Part shown: positions 25,601 to 34,056 of the stretch, piece by piece
Numbering within the stretch: position 1 is the first letter of the stretch
Layout of the letters: each line of letters starts with the position of its first letter
Assembly: GCA_947175575.1 (NCBI GenBank)
Contig: CAMWNG010000013.1
Coordinates: 1-36,899, forward strand
From: an uncultured Bacteroidales bacterium
GTDB taxonomy: Bacteria > Bacteroidota > Bacteroidia > Bacteroidales > Muribaculaceae
DNA: 36,899 nt
Direction: 5' to 3'
Made by a program: the position numbers and the translations under genes
Notes under the pieces: model-generated
Seen by the model: the letters and a program-made list of their open reading frames with translations, nothing else
What the model was told of the DNA's origin: nothing
Databases searched by the model: none

Positions 25601-26803
25601 CTAAAGGCACGTTCCGGATATTAAGGAATAATAAAGTTCAATATATTTTGCGAGCGTATTTTCATAAGAAAACCGTGTTCTGACAAAGTTTTGGCAAGCT
25701 TCCGCGCTATATTTGAAAGGATGAGAAAGGATATATCGTACAGCTTCGCACATTGCATATATATTTCCCGGAGGGACAATTATCCCTGTAAATGGATTGA
25801 CGGTCTCAGGCATTCCGCCACTGCCAAATGCCACCACCGGTGTTCCACAAGATTGTGCTTCAATATTTACCGTGGAGAGGCTTTCCGCCTCCGAAGTGTT
25901 GACAAATACGGAAGCGGAAGAGTACAGACGCAGTAGAGATTCACGGTCATTTAGGCGCGGCAGCCCTTCTATGCCTGAAGGAAGAGCGGCGATTTGTCGT
26001 CGTGATAGTCCAGCCACGCGAATTCTAATATAAGGAGGTAGGATTTTTCTCATCGTCGCAATGTGTCGGAGGCCTTTCCGGGTCTCCCAACGCGAGGCTG
26101 CAGCAATTACCGTAGGCTCTTCGTTTACTGAAGACTCAAGGCTTTGAGTAGGAATAAAGTTGTAGATTGTGCTGACGTTGTATTTCTGCAAGAACGATTG
26201 CCGTACCGTGTCTCGAAGCCAATCGGATACTGTGACTATGTGCATCTGCGGCATGGATGTAAAAGATCTTCTGCGTGATTCGTAGTTTCGGTGTGAACGA
26301 TCAAAAATCCATGATGAAGGATATTCCGCTTTAAGCGGGCAACTATGGCATCCGTATCGCCAACGTGAACATCTCGCGGTGGAAAAATACGCACAGTGTC
26401 CTGTGATGGGCCAGCAGTCGTGGAGGGACCAGACCACCGGCGTTGAGATTGTGGACAGATAGCTGAACAACAGTTCGTAATTCAGATAATATCCATGGAT
26501 ATTATGGAGGTGGATGATGTCGGGTGAGAGGATCTCGATATGACGTATCAGATCCTTTGTTGGGTTCACCGAGCCGTGACCGTGATGGTCGCCGAAGCGA
26601 GAGAGTATTCCATGAATGAGTATATCCTGACGTGTGCCAATCTTGAGGAGATGAGATGCGCTGTGCGTAGGGTTCACCATGTCGCGTCCGTATGCGATGA
26701 CGCTTTGCCACCCGTCATTAATAGCCGCACGACCAATAGACTCGCACAGTATCCCGGGGGCATTCCATCCCACGTTGGTGTTGATCTGTAATAGTGTTTT
26801 CAT
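25601..26803 (-). CDS. Glycosyltransferase family 4 with cysteine cluster
   Basis: The 400-residue protein opens LLQINTNVGWNAPGILCESIG, carries a cysteine-rich motif (HDCWPITGHCAYFSTARCSRW then GCHSC), and has the GT4 nucleotide-sugar site SEAESLSTVNIEAQSCGTPVVAFGSGGMPETV near residues 300-330. This layout is common in Bacteroidetes and capsule/O-antigen glycosyltransferases with a metal-binding Cys cluster. The gene stands apart from other polysaccharide genes and is AT-richer than mdh, which suggests acquisition. Acceptor and donor unknown. It starts 75 bases after the TAG-side of the LRR gene's terminator hairpin. Confidence 0.82.
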   Translation of the reverse strand: MKTLLQINTNVGWNAPGILCESIGRAAINDGWQSVIAYGRDMVNPTHSASHLLKIGTRQDILIHGILSRFGDHHGHGSVNPTKDLIRHIEILSPDIIHLHNIHGYYLNYELLFSYLSTISTPVVWSLHDCWPITGHCAYFSTARCSRWRYGCHSCPLKAEYPSSWIFDRSHRNYESRRRSFTSMPQMHIVTVSDWLRDTVRQSFLQKYNVSTIYNFIPTQSLESSVNEEPTVIAAASRWETRKGLRHIATMRKILPPYIRIRVAGLSRRQIAALPSGIEGLPRLNDRESLLRLYSSASVFVNTSEAESLSTVNIEAQSCGTPVVAFGSGGMPETVNPFTGIIVPPGNIYAMCEAVRYILSHPFKYSAEACQNFVRTRFSYENTLAKYIELYYSLISGTCL

Positions 26804-26913
26804 TATCTGTTTCCCACTTCTTTTGTCGGACTTTTAATCCGATTTTTAAGATTCCTGCTTCGGAGTAAAGGAGACACTTGATTGAGACAGGAGAAAGAAG
26901 GGCGTAAATTTTT

Positions 26914-26948
26914 AAGGTCACCCGCCGGGGGTGATGACGGGTGACCTT
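26914..26948 (-). terminator. Hairpin after the BspA-like gene
   Basis: AAGGTCACCCG (26914-26924) and CGGGTGACCTT (26938-26948) form a perfect 11-bp stem with a 13-base loop, 24 bases after the LRR-gene stop. The tail on the minus strand is AAAAATTT rather than a T-run. Confidence 0.6.
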
Positions 26949-26972
26949 ATTAAGGAATCAGTAGGTCTAAGA

Positions 26973-29234
26973 TCAGTGCTTACTTACTTTCTTAACTGTA
27001 TTGTTCTGTTTAAGGATGTATATGCCTGGAGAAAGTACGTCGAGATCGGATCCAACCCTGACACCGCTAAGATTATAAACATCAAACGGAGCCTCCATAT
27101 CAATATCATATAGATTGTTATCCTTTACCACATCGCTTATTCCTGACATTTCGCCGGTCTGAGGATTGATCGCGACTGTCGGTCCGTCGGTGTAAAGACT
27201 TTCGGCAAGGATACGGAAAGGTGTGGCATCCGGAGCTTTCATCGGCGAGTTAAGGATTTCTGCTTCATCCATGTCCTGATGAAGTGTGACAAGTCCGTTG
27301 CGGTCGACAGTTGCGATTTCCGGGTTTGTTGAACTCCAATAGACATGAGGCAAATGAATATCTTGAGGCTTGAGAGATGCGGAGAGTTGGAAAGTATCTC
27401 CGGCACGGCCGATAAACTTCTGTGGTCCATCAAATTCAATGTATTCGGGACGGGTGAGGTAGGTCACATTTGATGGGATTGACCATGTGTACTCGTTTCT
27501 ATAAGCATCGTGTGAATCTTTTTCAAGATGTATCGTAGACATACTTATTCGATAATTACACAACGGAGGGTTAAAGGAAGTGATGCGTAGATTGTCCAGC
27601 TTGTTTGAGCCGAAAGCATTGCTGCCGATATCCTTTATTGAGTGGCCTATTATAACATTTTGCAAATAAGGCGAAGTAAATGCATCATCACCAATCTTCT
27701 CAACGTGCATCGGGATTAGGATATCGCTGAGTTGTGTTGAATAAAATGCTTTATTTCCAATGGTCTTGACATTGCTGCCGATATAGGCGGTTTTGAGGCT
27801 AAGGCAACCTTCAAACGCATTCTCCGGAATGGTCTCAATGTGATTTCCAATAATAACACTTGTGATTGAGGAGCCTTTAAATGGAGTTCCATCAATAGGG
27901 CGACCGATATATACTTCTGCTTTCATCGGATAAGAGCCATTGTAAACAGGCTCCATCGTTAATGTATTTACACCGTCATTGAGAGTAAATTCTTTGAGAG
28001 TGGTAGTTGCAAAGGCCGCTTCGCCAATCTCCGAAACAGAAGACGGAACAGTGGCCTGTGTGAGTTTTGAGCCGGCAAAAGAATACGGAGCAATGATACT
28101 AACTCCATCCATGATCACGACATTTATAAGATCAGGGAAGGGCGTTTTATTTTCTGAGAATGTAAAGGTTCGAAGCATTGTCATATTTGTAACCGGAGCG
28201 GCTTGAAACGCATTCTTGCCTATTGCGAGAGGACTTGTGTGAGACTGTCCAAGAAGATAAAGATCTCCGAGATTGATGCAGTTTGCGAATGCATAATCTT
28301 CTATGGACATCACGGTAGGTTGGACGACATAAGATTCAATATTTATCGGAGCGTATATAATAGACTGGTATTCGGGACCGTAGACGAATCCATTCTTTAC
28401 TATGGATGTTTGGGGGTCATAGGAGATTGCAACGGCGTCCTTATATTCCTCAGGTAGAGTAAAATTTTTGTTTTCTTCGAGAGCCGGGTAGCCAATCTTT
28501 ATTAAGGAAGGAAGATTAAAGAAATCATTGATACTTTTACCCAATACGGTCTGAGAGCCAAACAGAAGCTCTTCAATGCCACTATTGCTGAATGATGTAC
28601 TTCCGACATATTTGATTGATGACGGAAGATACAAAGATTTTAGAGAAGATGTGTTGGAAAAAGCTCTTTCAGCTATATCTGTTACCCCCTCAGCAATATC
28701 GACAGATGTCAAGGAAGTGCACCCGACAAGGAACATACGTGGAATGACAGTGAATGTAGAAGGGATCTTTATTGATTTCAAATTAGGGCAAAAGGCAAAT
28801 GCAGATTGATCATAGTCGGCATAACCTACTTCTCCAGACTCAATATTGCCTGATTTAGCAACCGTTGTAACGCCTTCCATTATAACAACAGACTCAAGAT
28901 TATCGCAATGAGAGAAGGCATTGTTTCCGAGAAGTTTAATGAAGCCAGGAATGGTTACTTCCGTCAGTTTGTTACAGCGGCTGAAACCACTTCCTGCTAC
29001 CATAGTAACAGGATAACTTTTGTTGTCCTCAGGGCAAATTACGGTTTCTTGCCATTGGATTTCTTCCAGATCATCTTTTGATGTGGCGGATACCCTGGCA
29101 AATGATTCGCTGTTTTGTATAGTGTATGTTAAACTGTATTTAAGGTCTTTACCATCTGAAAAAGACATTTTAGCGGCCCACGACGGGATGGAGGTTAATA
29201 AGATGGTGAATATAAGAAGTTTCAGTATTCTCAT
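26973..29234 (-). CDS. BspA-like leucine-rich repeat surface protein
   Basis: The start is placed at the ATG at 29234, giving a signal peptide (MRILKLLIFTILLTSIPSWA) and 753 residues; an upstream in-frame TTG at 29414 adds 60 residues of non-protein-like sequence that cross other elements. Residues about 60-570 hold BspA/LRR_5-type repeats (IPSTFTVIPRMFLVGCTSLTSVDIAEGV and similar). A Big_2-like Ig domain follows (FIGRAGDTFQLSASLKPQD, YWSSTNPEIATVDRNGLV), and the end (VYNLSGVRV, LSPGIYILKQNNTVKK) resembles a type IX secretion sorting domain. It is probably cell-surface or secreted and may bind host or bacterial surfaces. An AT-richer gene. Confidence 0.87.
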   Translation of the reverse strand: MRILKLLIFTILLTSIPSWAAKMSFSDGKDLKYSLTYTIQNSESFARVSATSKDDLEEIQWQETVICPEDNKSYPVTMVAGSGFSRCNKLTEVTIPGFIKLLGNNAFSHCDNLESVVIMEGVTTVAKSGNIESGEVGYADYDQSAFAFCPNLKSIKIPSTFTVIPRMFLVGCTSLTSVDIAEGVTDIAERAFSNTSSLKSLYLPSSIKYVGSTSFSNSGIEELLFGSQTVLGKSINDFFNLPSLIKIGYPALEENKNFTLPEEYKDAVAISYDPQTSIVKNGFVYGPEYQSIIYAPINIESYVVQPTVMSIEDYAFANCINLGDLYLLGQSHTSPLAIGKNAFQAAPVTNMTMLRTFTFSENKTPFPDLINVVIMDGVSIIAPYSFAGSKLTQATVPSSVSEIGEAAFATTTLKEFTLNDGVNTLTMEPVYNGSYPMKAEVYIGRPIDGTPFKGSSITSVIIGNHIETIPENAFEGCLSLKTAYIGSNVKTIGNKAFYSTQLSDILIPMHVEKIGDDAFTSPYLQNVIIGHSIKDIGSNAFGSNKLDNLRITSFNPPLCNYRISMSTIHLEKDSHDAYRNEYTWSIPSNVTYLTRPEYIEFDGPQKFIGRAGDTFQLSASLKPQDIHLPHVYWSSTNPEIATVDRNGLVTLHQDMDEAEILNSPMKAPDATPFRILAESLYTDGPTVAINPQTGEMSGISDVVKDNNLYDIDMEAPFDVYNLSGVRVGSDLDVLSPGIYILKQNNTVKKVSKH

Positions 29235-29271
29235 ATTTGTTGATTTTAATGATTGGATATTTGTTGATTTT
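29233..29271. repeat. Two copies of ATATTTGTTGATTTT in the leader of the LRR gene
   Basis: Identical 15-base copies at 29233-29247 and 29257-29271, 24 bases apart, cover the start codon and the leader of the BspA-like gene. This is a small tandem duplication. Confidence 0.8.
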
Positions 29272-29327
29272 TTTGATTCAAATCGTGTTATTGCTTCTAA
29301 CGCAGGATGAATTTGAGGTTGAATCAT

Positions 29328-29335
29328 CAAAATTA
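29328..29335 (-). promoter_or_regulatory. Possible -7 box of the BspA-like gene
   Basis: TAATTTTG on the minus strand, about 94 bases before the start codon. No clear -33 box is present, so this is tentative. Confidence 0.35.
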
Positions 29336-29342
29336 AACAATG

Positions 29343-29392
29343 GAGGGTGCGCGAATATTCATGATAAACAGGAGAGTTTACGGCACACCCTC
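29343..29392. repeat. Inverted repeat upstream of the BspA-like gene
   Basis: GAGGGTGCGC (29343-29352) pairs with GCACACCCTC (29383-29392) with one G-U. A further small stem (TAAAC/GTTTA on the minus strand) lies in the loop. It is outside the promoter of the structured RNA and may be a leader structure or terminator. Confidence 0.45.
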
Positions 29393-29521
29393 TGAGAGGC
29401 TTGAAACTTCTCAATCAATACTATCGGATAACTCACCGAAAATGAAAAGAATGGAGTGAACAAGGATACGGGCATACCGTGGTTTATGCCTTAGGCTCCC
29501 GGATAGGCGCGATATATTTAA

Positions 29522-29850
29522 GAAGAAAAGCGTGAGAGCCTTTCATCGAGCCCGTTCCGCTATCAGAGGCTCTGGTAATGCCCATCTCAGTAGAACGGAC
29601 AGGGCAGAGGCCTCACGCGGAGATATATAGTACACCTACAACGATACTCTCGTATCGCCAGGCATAGCGGTACATATCCACGTCAGACGTCTACTTCTGT
29701 CTCATTCTTGACTGAGATTGAAATTTACCAGATTTCTGATAGCCAAGAAAGAGCGTCGAGTAAACGCTTTTCAGTATTTATAACAACTTGCCACTGCAAG
29801 CATTAGCAAACCCGCCCTCAAGCCCGTGACCGGGCCTCTGCTCAGCGGTC
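29522..29850 (-). ncRNA. Structured RNA of about 330 bases with own promoter, family unknown
   Basis: A perfect promoter (29858-29888) would start transcription near 29850. The minus-strand RNA then holds many stable hairpins: CTTGC/GCAAG (29787-29800), CTCA/TGAG (29701-29716), CGATAC-GAGA-GTATCG with a GNRA loop (29642-29657), and a large 3' domain closed by GCGTGAG/CTCACGC (29612-29618 with 29530-29536), containing CCGTTC/GAACGG and CAGA/TCTG stems. A tract of T-rich sequence (CTTTTCTTCTT) follows at 29521-29531. It lacks RNase P (GAGGAAAGTC), tmRNA T-arm and SRP signatures. No long reading frame is present in this region. Confidence 0.6.
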
Positions 29851-29857
29851 TGCACGA

Positions 29858-29888
29858 CAAAATTACAATATTTATTTTTGTCGTCAAA
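29858..29888 (-). promoter_or_regulatory. Strong promoter of the structured RNA
   Basis: TTTG (29885-29888), 19 bases, and TAATTTTG (29858-29865) on the minus strand are a perfect Bacteroidetes promoter with no protein start after it. Confidence 0.8.
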
Positions 29889-30004
29889 ATTTTTGTAAAC
29901 TTTTTTTATTACTGTTTCTCAGATATTATCCATTGGACCGGAATTTCACAGTAGTCCTTTCAACTGCTTATTGATTAAAAAATAGTCAAAAGCGGTAAAT
30001 TCAT

Positions 30005-30030
30005 AAAAAACGCGCCTATGAAAGCGCGTT
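30005..30030 (-). terminator. Intrinsic terminator after the small membrane protein gene
   Basis: AACGCGC (30024-30030) and GCGCGTT (30009-30015) on the minus strand form a stem with a loop of eight bases, followed by a T-run (30005-30010). It lies 24 bases after the stop at 30054. The roughly 170 bases between this and the RNA promoter are AT-rich without a recognisable gene. Confidence 0.85.
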
Positions 30031-30053
30031 GAAATCTGTTGATGATAGTCTGA

Positions 30054-30293
30054 TCAGAATGCTGCTTCGGGGGAGAAGGGGGAGTTGTTGAGGCGTAGGG
30101 CGGCGGCGATGGTGTAGTGCCGGAATTGGCCGGCGACGTCTTTGGCTTGGGTTACTGAGGTGGCGTCTGCACCTCCGGAACGCAAGGCGGCGCCGGAGGG
30201 ATCAAAACTTAGGATGCTGATTACGGCTACCATCAGTGCTACTACGAGACCTCCAAGAAAGCCGATCAGATTGTTTGCTTGTTTGCGTGTCAT
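30054..30293 (-). CDS. Small membrane protein, function unknown
   Basis: The 79-residue protein starts MTRKQANNLIGFLGGLVVAL with one membrane segment (residues about 9-29), followed by a hydrophilic stretch rich in Ala, Ser and Gly (FDPSGAALRSGGADATS) ending in SPFSPEAAF. It has basic residues before the membrane segment, so the tail should be periplasmic. A good terminator follows. No family is recognised. It is separated from the thioesterase by 84 bases with no clear promoter. Confidence 0.6.
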   Translation of the reverse strand: MTRKQANNLIGFLGGLVVALMVAVISILSFDPSGAALRSGGADATSVTQAKDVAGQFRHYTIAAALRLNNSPFSPEAAF

Positions 30294-30377
30294 AGGTCTT
30301 ATAATTTCTTGTTTACTTTCTTATTTATAAGACAAATGGCGCGCCAAAAAGTTCTGCCGGCCTGGGCAAGTCGGAGG

Positions 30378-31130
30378 TCAGCGCGACGTTAGGGCCACGG
30401 AAACGGCTGTGCGCCTGTCGCGTCGGATTTCAGTGACCGCCGCCCGGGAATCGCGTGCGCCCGGCCCTGTGACGGCTTCGACGGTCTCGCCGTAATGACA
30501 TTCGTGGTCGAACGAGGCTTCGAGCCGGTAAACGGGATTTGCGCGATACCATTCGGGCGTGTGCTGATTCATCACCAGATCGAGATAGCGCAGGGTGTTG
30601 ACATGGCCGTTGAAGTCAATGTCGGTGAACCGGAACGTGTATGACTCTGTGGCCGTGGCGCCGTCGCGGGCAATGAGCGGTGTGCGGCACTTCTCCACCG
30701 GACATTCACGCGCGGCCACCGGGAAAAGAGTTGATTCGATGGCCGTGAGGTCGGCCATGCTGCGCTTGCGGATGTCGATGGCAACCCACACCGAACGGAT
30801 GTGTCCCAGGGGCTCGCCCTTAGAATCAGTTATAAGGAAGCAACGGTCGCTGAAGAACCGGTTGTAGCTTTCGATCCAGGTCGAAATTGTGTAGAACTCG
30901 TTTATTCCGGGAAAGCGAAGCATGTCGATGGTCAAGCGTGCAAGCACCCAGGCCATGCCGTGGGTGGCGAGGTCGGAGTAGCCGATGCCGAGCAGGTTGG
31001 CATGTTCTGTGGCCATCTCAATGGCGCGTGAGGCCACGAGGGTCAGTGGCATCTGACCGAAAATGTCGGTCTGTCCGGCGGTGAGATGATAGGTCTCGGT
31101 GAGGGTGTCTTTATTTTCAGAGAGATTCAT
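30378..31130 (-). CDS. Acyl-ACP thioesterase
   Basis: The start is set at the ATG at 31130, giving 250 residues; an ATG at 31172 that overlaps lptD by 10 bases adds 14 residues unlike the family. The protein is a double-hotdog acyl-ACP thioesterase: DIFGQMPLTLVASRAIEMATEHA, HGMAWVLARLTIDMLRFP, and the catalytic DIDFNGHVNTLRYLDLVMN (Asn/His residues of the FatA/FatB type). It should release free fatty acids from acyl-ACP, a step common in anaerobic Gram-positives and also seen in Bacteroidetes. It lies directly after lptD, so both serve envelope lipids. Confidence 0.85.
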   Translation of the reverse strand: MNLSENKDTLTETYHLTAGQTDIFGQMPLTLVASRAIEMATEHANLLGIGYSDLATHGMAWVLARLTIDMLRFPGINEFYTISTWIESYNRFFSDRCFLITDSKGEPLGHIRSVWVAIDIRKRSMADLTAIESTLFPVAARECPVEKCRTPLIARDGATATESYTFRFTDIDFNGHVNTLRYLDLVMNQHTPEWYRANPVYRLEASFDHECHYGETVEAVTGPGARDSRAAVTEIRRDRRTAVSVALTSR

Positions 31131-31162
31131 GGGGATGTTTTCAGGACCGGGGAAGCCGGTTT

Positions 31163-33916
31163 TCAATACCATTGCACGCCGTTAGATGTAGACGAGCGTT
31201 TGTCGTACTTGAGGTCGGAAAGAAGCGAACTCTTGACGGCGATGTTGAACGTATAGCTCTTGTAGGGGCCCACGGGCACAAATGACGCGCGCATGGAGAA
31301 ACAGTGCAGGTCGCGCGAGATGTTGCAGTTCATGTAGGCGAGGCGCTTGGTGTCGAAGTTATATGATGCCGTGAAGCTGAAATTCCAGTTTTTCGTCGGG
31401 CGGATAGAGCCTGAGAAGCTCAGATTCTGTGTTATGCGCGGGTCATATTCCATCTTTTCCTTGTTGAACGTGCCGTAGCCGTATGAGATGGAATAGTTGA
31501 GCGTGAGGCTCCACGGCACCCGCCAGGGCACATATCCGTCGGCGGTGAGTTCTCCGGAGCCCGAACCTCCGGTATCGTCGTCAGGATTATCGAGGTCGGC
31601 CGGATTAGCCGGCTCGGATGAAGATGACGATGAATTGTCCGGTGCTGACTGCTTCTTGTTCTTACGTTTGAACGTATCGTTGTTGAAAGTGTATGAAAAT
31701 GAAGTGCCGGTGTTGCGCAGGCGTCCGATTCCTTTGCCTGCCTTCCAGCGGGGAATGTTGACTCGGACGGGTGAGCCGTATTCGTTGAGCTGGTAAGTGT
31801 ACACATCCCACGTGGCCGAAAGGTTGAGGTTGAAACCCTTGGTGAGTCGCAGCAGTATGGATGTGCTCAGATCCGACCAGTTGAGCGAGTCGGCGGCGAA
31901 GTTGTAGCTTTCGCCTATGCTGAGGTTCTCGATGAGTGATATTTTCTTTTCGGGCACGGAGTCGTTCTGCGACTTGACCTTCATCTCCAGGTTGTTGGCG
32001 AGGTTGAACGACACTGACCCGGTCTTGCCCTGCGACGGTACACCGAACAGAGCGTTGGGGAACAGGGAATATTTACGGCTTTGGGGAGTGCCCTTAGGGT
32101 CGATGTATTCGTAGGAGTCGTAATATCCGAAGAACGGTGAGCTGAAGTCGGGTGCGCCGTTGAACGTAATCGACGGGGTCATGACGTGGCGCACCATGCT
32201 GATTTTCTTGGCCAGAAATCCCAACGGACGCCAGAATCCGTAGACTTTTGTGTCGAGACTCACCGACCCCTGGAAGTCGTACACGTTGTAGAGGCTGTAA
32301 GTGGTGTCGGCAAGTTCGATACCCAGATCAGGGTCCCAGTGGCGACGCACCTTGTTCGTGTACATTCGGTCGGTGATGTTGATCGAGGGTGTGATGTTGA
32401 TGTAGTTGAACACATTGAAGGTGGCCGATATGGGCACATTGTGCCTCATGCCGTTGCGCCAGTCTTTGATCAGGCTTTTCTTGAAGAACTGGTTCTGCTT
32501 GGCTGTGAGGGAGTTCTGGAACTGTCCGGAGTAGGACATCTTGATTTTCTCATACCATCGCTCACTTCCGCGGGCCTTCTTGCGTTTGAACGGCGCCAGT
32601 TGGCTCATAGTCAGCGTGAAGTTGGGGAAGGACACGGCGAGGGTGGAGTCCTGTGTGCGCTGGCTCACATTGAGCGTGGTGCTCAGGCTCCATTTACTGT
32701 TGGGAAAGCGATAGGTGAGGTTGACGCTCGAACTCTTGGTGTTTTCGGTGAAGGACGGAGAATAATATGAGTTGAGGTCGTTTCGGGAATATCCGGAGGT
32801 GGTGAAGTTGACGGAGGCCGACAGGTTCATGTTGGGGTTGGCCTTGGCGTCCTGGCTGTGCGACCAGAGAATCTGGAAGTTGGTCTGTGCGGAATAGTCA
32901 GGCGACCCTTTCTCACCGAGGATGGTCTTGAGATAGGAGAGCTGGAAATTGCCGTTGAACTTGTAGCGTTTGGAATATGTGCTCTGTGCATTCACGCCCC
33001 AGGAACCCTTGGTGTAGAGTTCGCCGCGAAGTGCGAGGTCGATATTGTCGTTGATGGCGAAATAGTAGCCGCCGTCGCGCAGATAAAAGCCTTTCTGATA
33101 GTCATCGCCGAAGGAGGGGAAGATGATGCCGGAGGCGTAGGAGTCGTTGAAGGGGAAATAGCCGAAAGGCACGGCAATGGGGAGGGGTAGACCGGCGAGC
33201 ACCATGTACACCGGTCCGGTGACCACATCGCGTCCCGGACGCATTCGGCCCCGGGTGATGTTGAAATAGAAGTGGGGACAGTCGTGATCGTCGCAGGTGG
33301 TGTAGCGGCCGTTTTCGATGAAATACTCGTCGTTTTCGTCCTTTTTTGTCACTCCGCCTGTGAGGTAGCCTTCGCCTTGCTGGGTGACTACGTTGGTAAT
33401 CAATCCCTTGCGGGTGTTGAAGTTGTAGTGCATGGTCTCTGCCTCGTATTCGGAATCTTTTTCATCGAACACGGGTTTGCCGACGATGGTGCCGGTGGAG
33501 TCGGGCACTCCGACCGCATACACCGTCGATGTGTTGAGGTCGAGCTGGATGTTGGCGGCCTGAAGCTTGAGGTCGCCGTAGGTCACCGAACTGTTGCCGT
33601 ACATGTAAGCCGAGTCGCGGCGCACGATCACCATGGAATCAGATGACCGGAACTGCACCGGAGCGTCCAGATCGACTTTCTCGAGTACAGGACGCAACCT
33701 CGGCACGAATGTATCGGGTTCTTCCGCCGGGACAGGTATGGCGGTATCGGCCGGTATATCAGCTGAATCGGCTACCGCGATCACCGAGTCAACCGCTACA
33801 TCGACTGATTCCGGCGCCACCGCGTCGGCGATGTCGGAAGGGTCGAAACCGGTGTCTGCGGCAGCAAAACCGGCCAGAGCCGTGATACATATTATATATA
33901 GGAGGAGTTTTCTCAA
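31163..33916 (-). CDS. lptD: LPS-assembly protein LptD (OstA-like)
   Basis: The 917-residue protein has a signal peptide (MRKLLLYIICITALAGFAAA), a periplasmic OstA/LptA-like domain (residues about 75-230; QLDLNTSTVYAVGVPDS, YNFNTRKGLITNVVTQQGEGYLTGG), the cysteine pair TTCDDHDCPHFYF, and a long beta-barrel half rich in alternating aromatic strands ending KYDKRSSTSNGVQWY. In the outer membrane it inserts LPS with LptE. Length is near that of Bacteroidetes LptD. A TATCTTTG box at 33964-33971 on the minus strand may be its -7 element. Confidence 0.9.
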   Translation of the reverse strand: MRKLLLYIICITALAGFAAADTGFDPSDIADAVAPESVDVAVDSVIAVADSADIPADTAIPVPAEEPDTFVPRLRPVLEKVDLDAPVQFRSSDSMVIVRRDSAYMYGNSSVTYGDLKLQAANIQLDLNTSTVYAVGVPDSTGTIVGKPVFDEKDSEYEAETMHYNFNTRKGLITNVVTQQGEGYLTGGVTKKDENDEYFIENGRYTTCDDHDCPHFYFNITRGRMRPGRDVVTGPVYMVLAGLPLPIAVPFGYFPFNDSYASGIIFPSFGDDYQKGFYLRDGGYYFAINDNIDLALRGELYTKGSWGVNAQSTYSKRYKFNGNFQLSYLKTILGEKGSPDYSAQTNFQILWSHSQDAKANPNMNLSASVNFTTSGYSRNDLNSYYSPSFTENTKSSSVNLTYRFPNSKWSLSTTLNVSQRTQDSTLAVSFPNFTLTMSQLAPFKRKKARGSERWYEKIKMSYSGQFQNSLTAKQNQFFKKSLIKDWRNGMRHNVPISATFNVFNYINITPSINITDRMYTNKVRRHWDPDLGIELADTTYSLYNVYDFQGSVSLDTKVYGFWRPLGFLAKKISMVRHVMTPSITFNGAPDFSSPFFGYYDSYEYIDPKGTPQSRKYSLFPNALFGVPSQGKTGSVSFNLANNLEMKVKSQNDSVPEKKISLIENLSIGESYNFAADSLNWSDLSTSILLRLTKGFNLNLSATWDVYTYQLNEYGSPVRVNIPRWKAGKGIGRLRNTGTSFSYTFNNDTFKRKNKKQSAPDNSSSSSSEPANPADLDNPDDDTGGSGSGELTADGYVPWRVPWSLTLNYSISYGYGTFNKEKMEYDPRITQNLSFSGSIRPTKNWNFSFTASYNFDTKRLAYMNCNISRDLHCFSMRASFVPVGPYKSYTFNIAVKSSLLSDLKYDKRSSTSNGVQWY

Positions 33917-33963
33917 GAAAGTGTGATTGGCGGGACTGCCCCGCGAGTGGTTTTTACAAGCTA

Positions 33964-33971
33964 CAAAGATA
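33964..33971 (-). promoter_or_regulatory. -7 box upstream of lptD
   Basis: TATCTTTG on the minus strand, 48 bases before the start. A partial ATTG at 33991-33994 lies 19 bases upstream. The leader contains a GCGGG/CCCGC inverted repeat. Confidence 0.45.
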
Positions 33972-34056
33972 GCAACTTTTTTTCAAACGACAATCGGCAT
34001 AATTACAGGATGGTCTGTATAGGACTTGTTTTCATATGTTACACACGATCGTAATC

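Noticed and set aside
29235-29414. N-terminal extension of the BspA-like frame to a TTG at 29414
   Set aside because: The extra 60 residues lie before a clear signal peptide and cross the inverted repeat and a -7 box.
29484-29546. A 20-codon frame reading MKGSHAFLLKYIAPIREPKA at the end of the structured RNA
   Set aside because: Its start lies inside the paired 3' domain and it runs through the T-rich tract; no ribosome site. Left as part of the RNA region, though conservation should be tested.
29781-29800. GCCACTG on the plus strand, resembling a cobalamin riboswitch piece
   Set aside because: The other conserved parts of that riboswitch are missing and no plus-strand gene follows; the sequence is one arm of the CTTGC/GCAAG hairpin.
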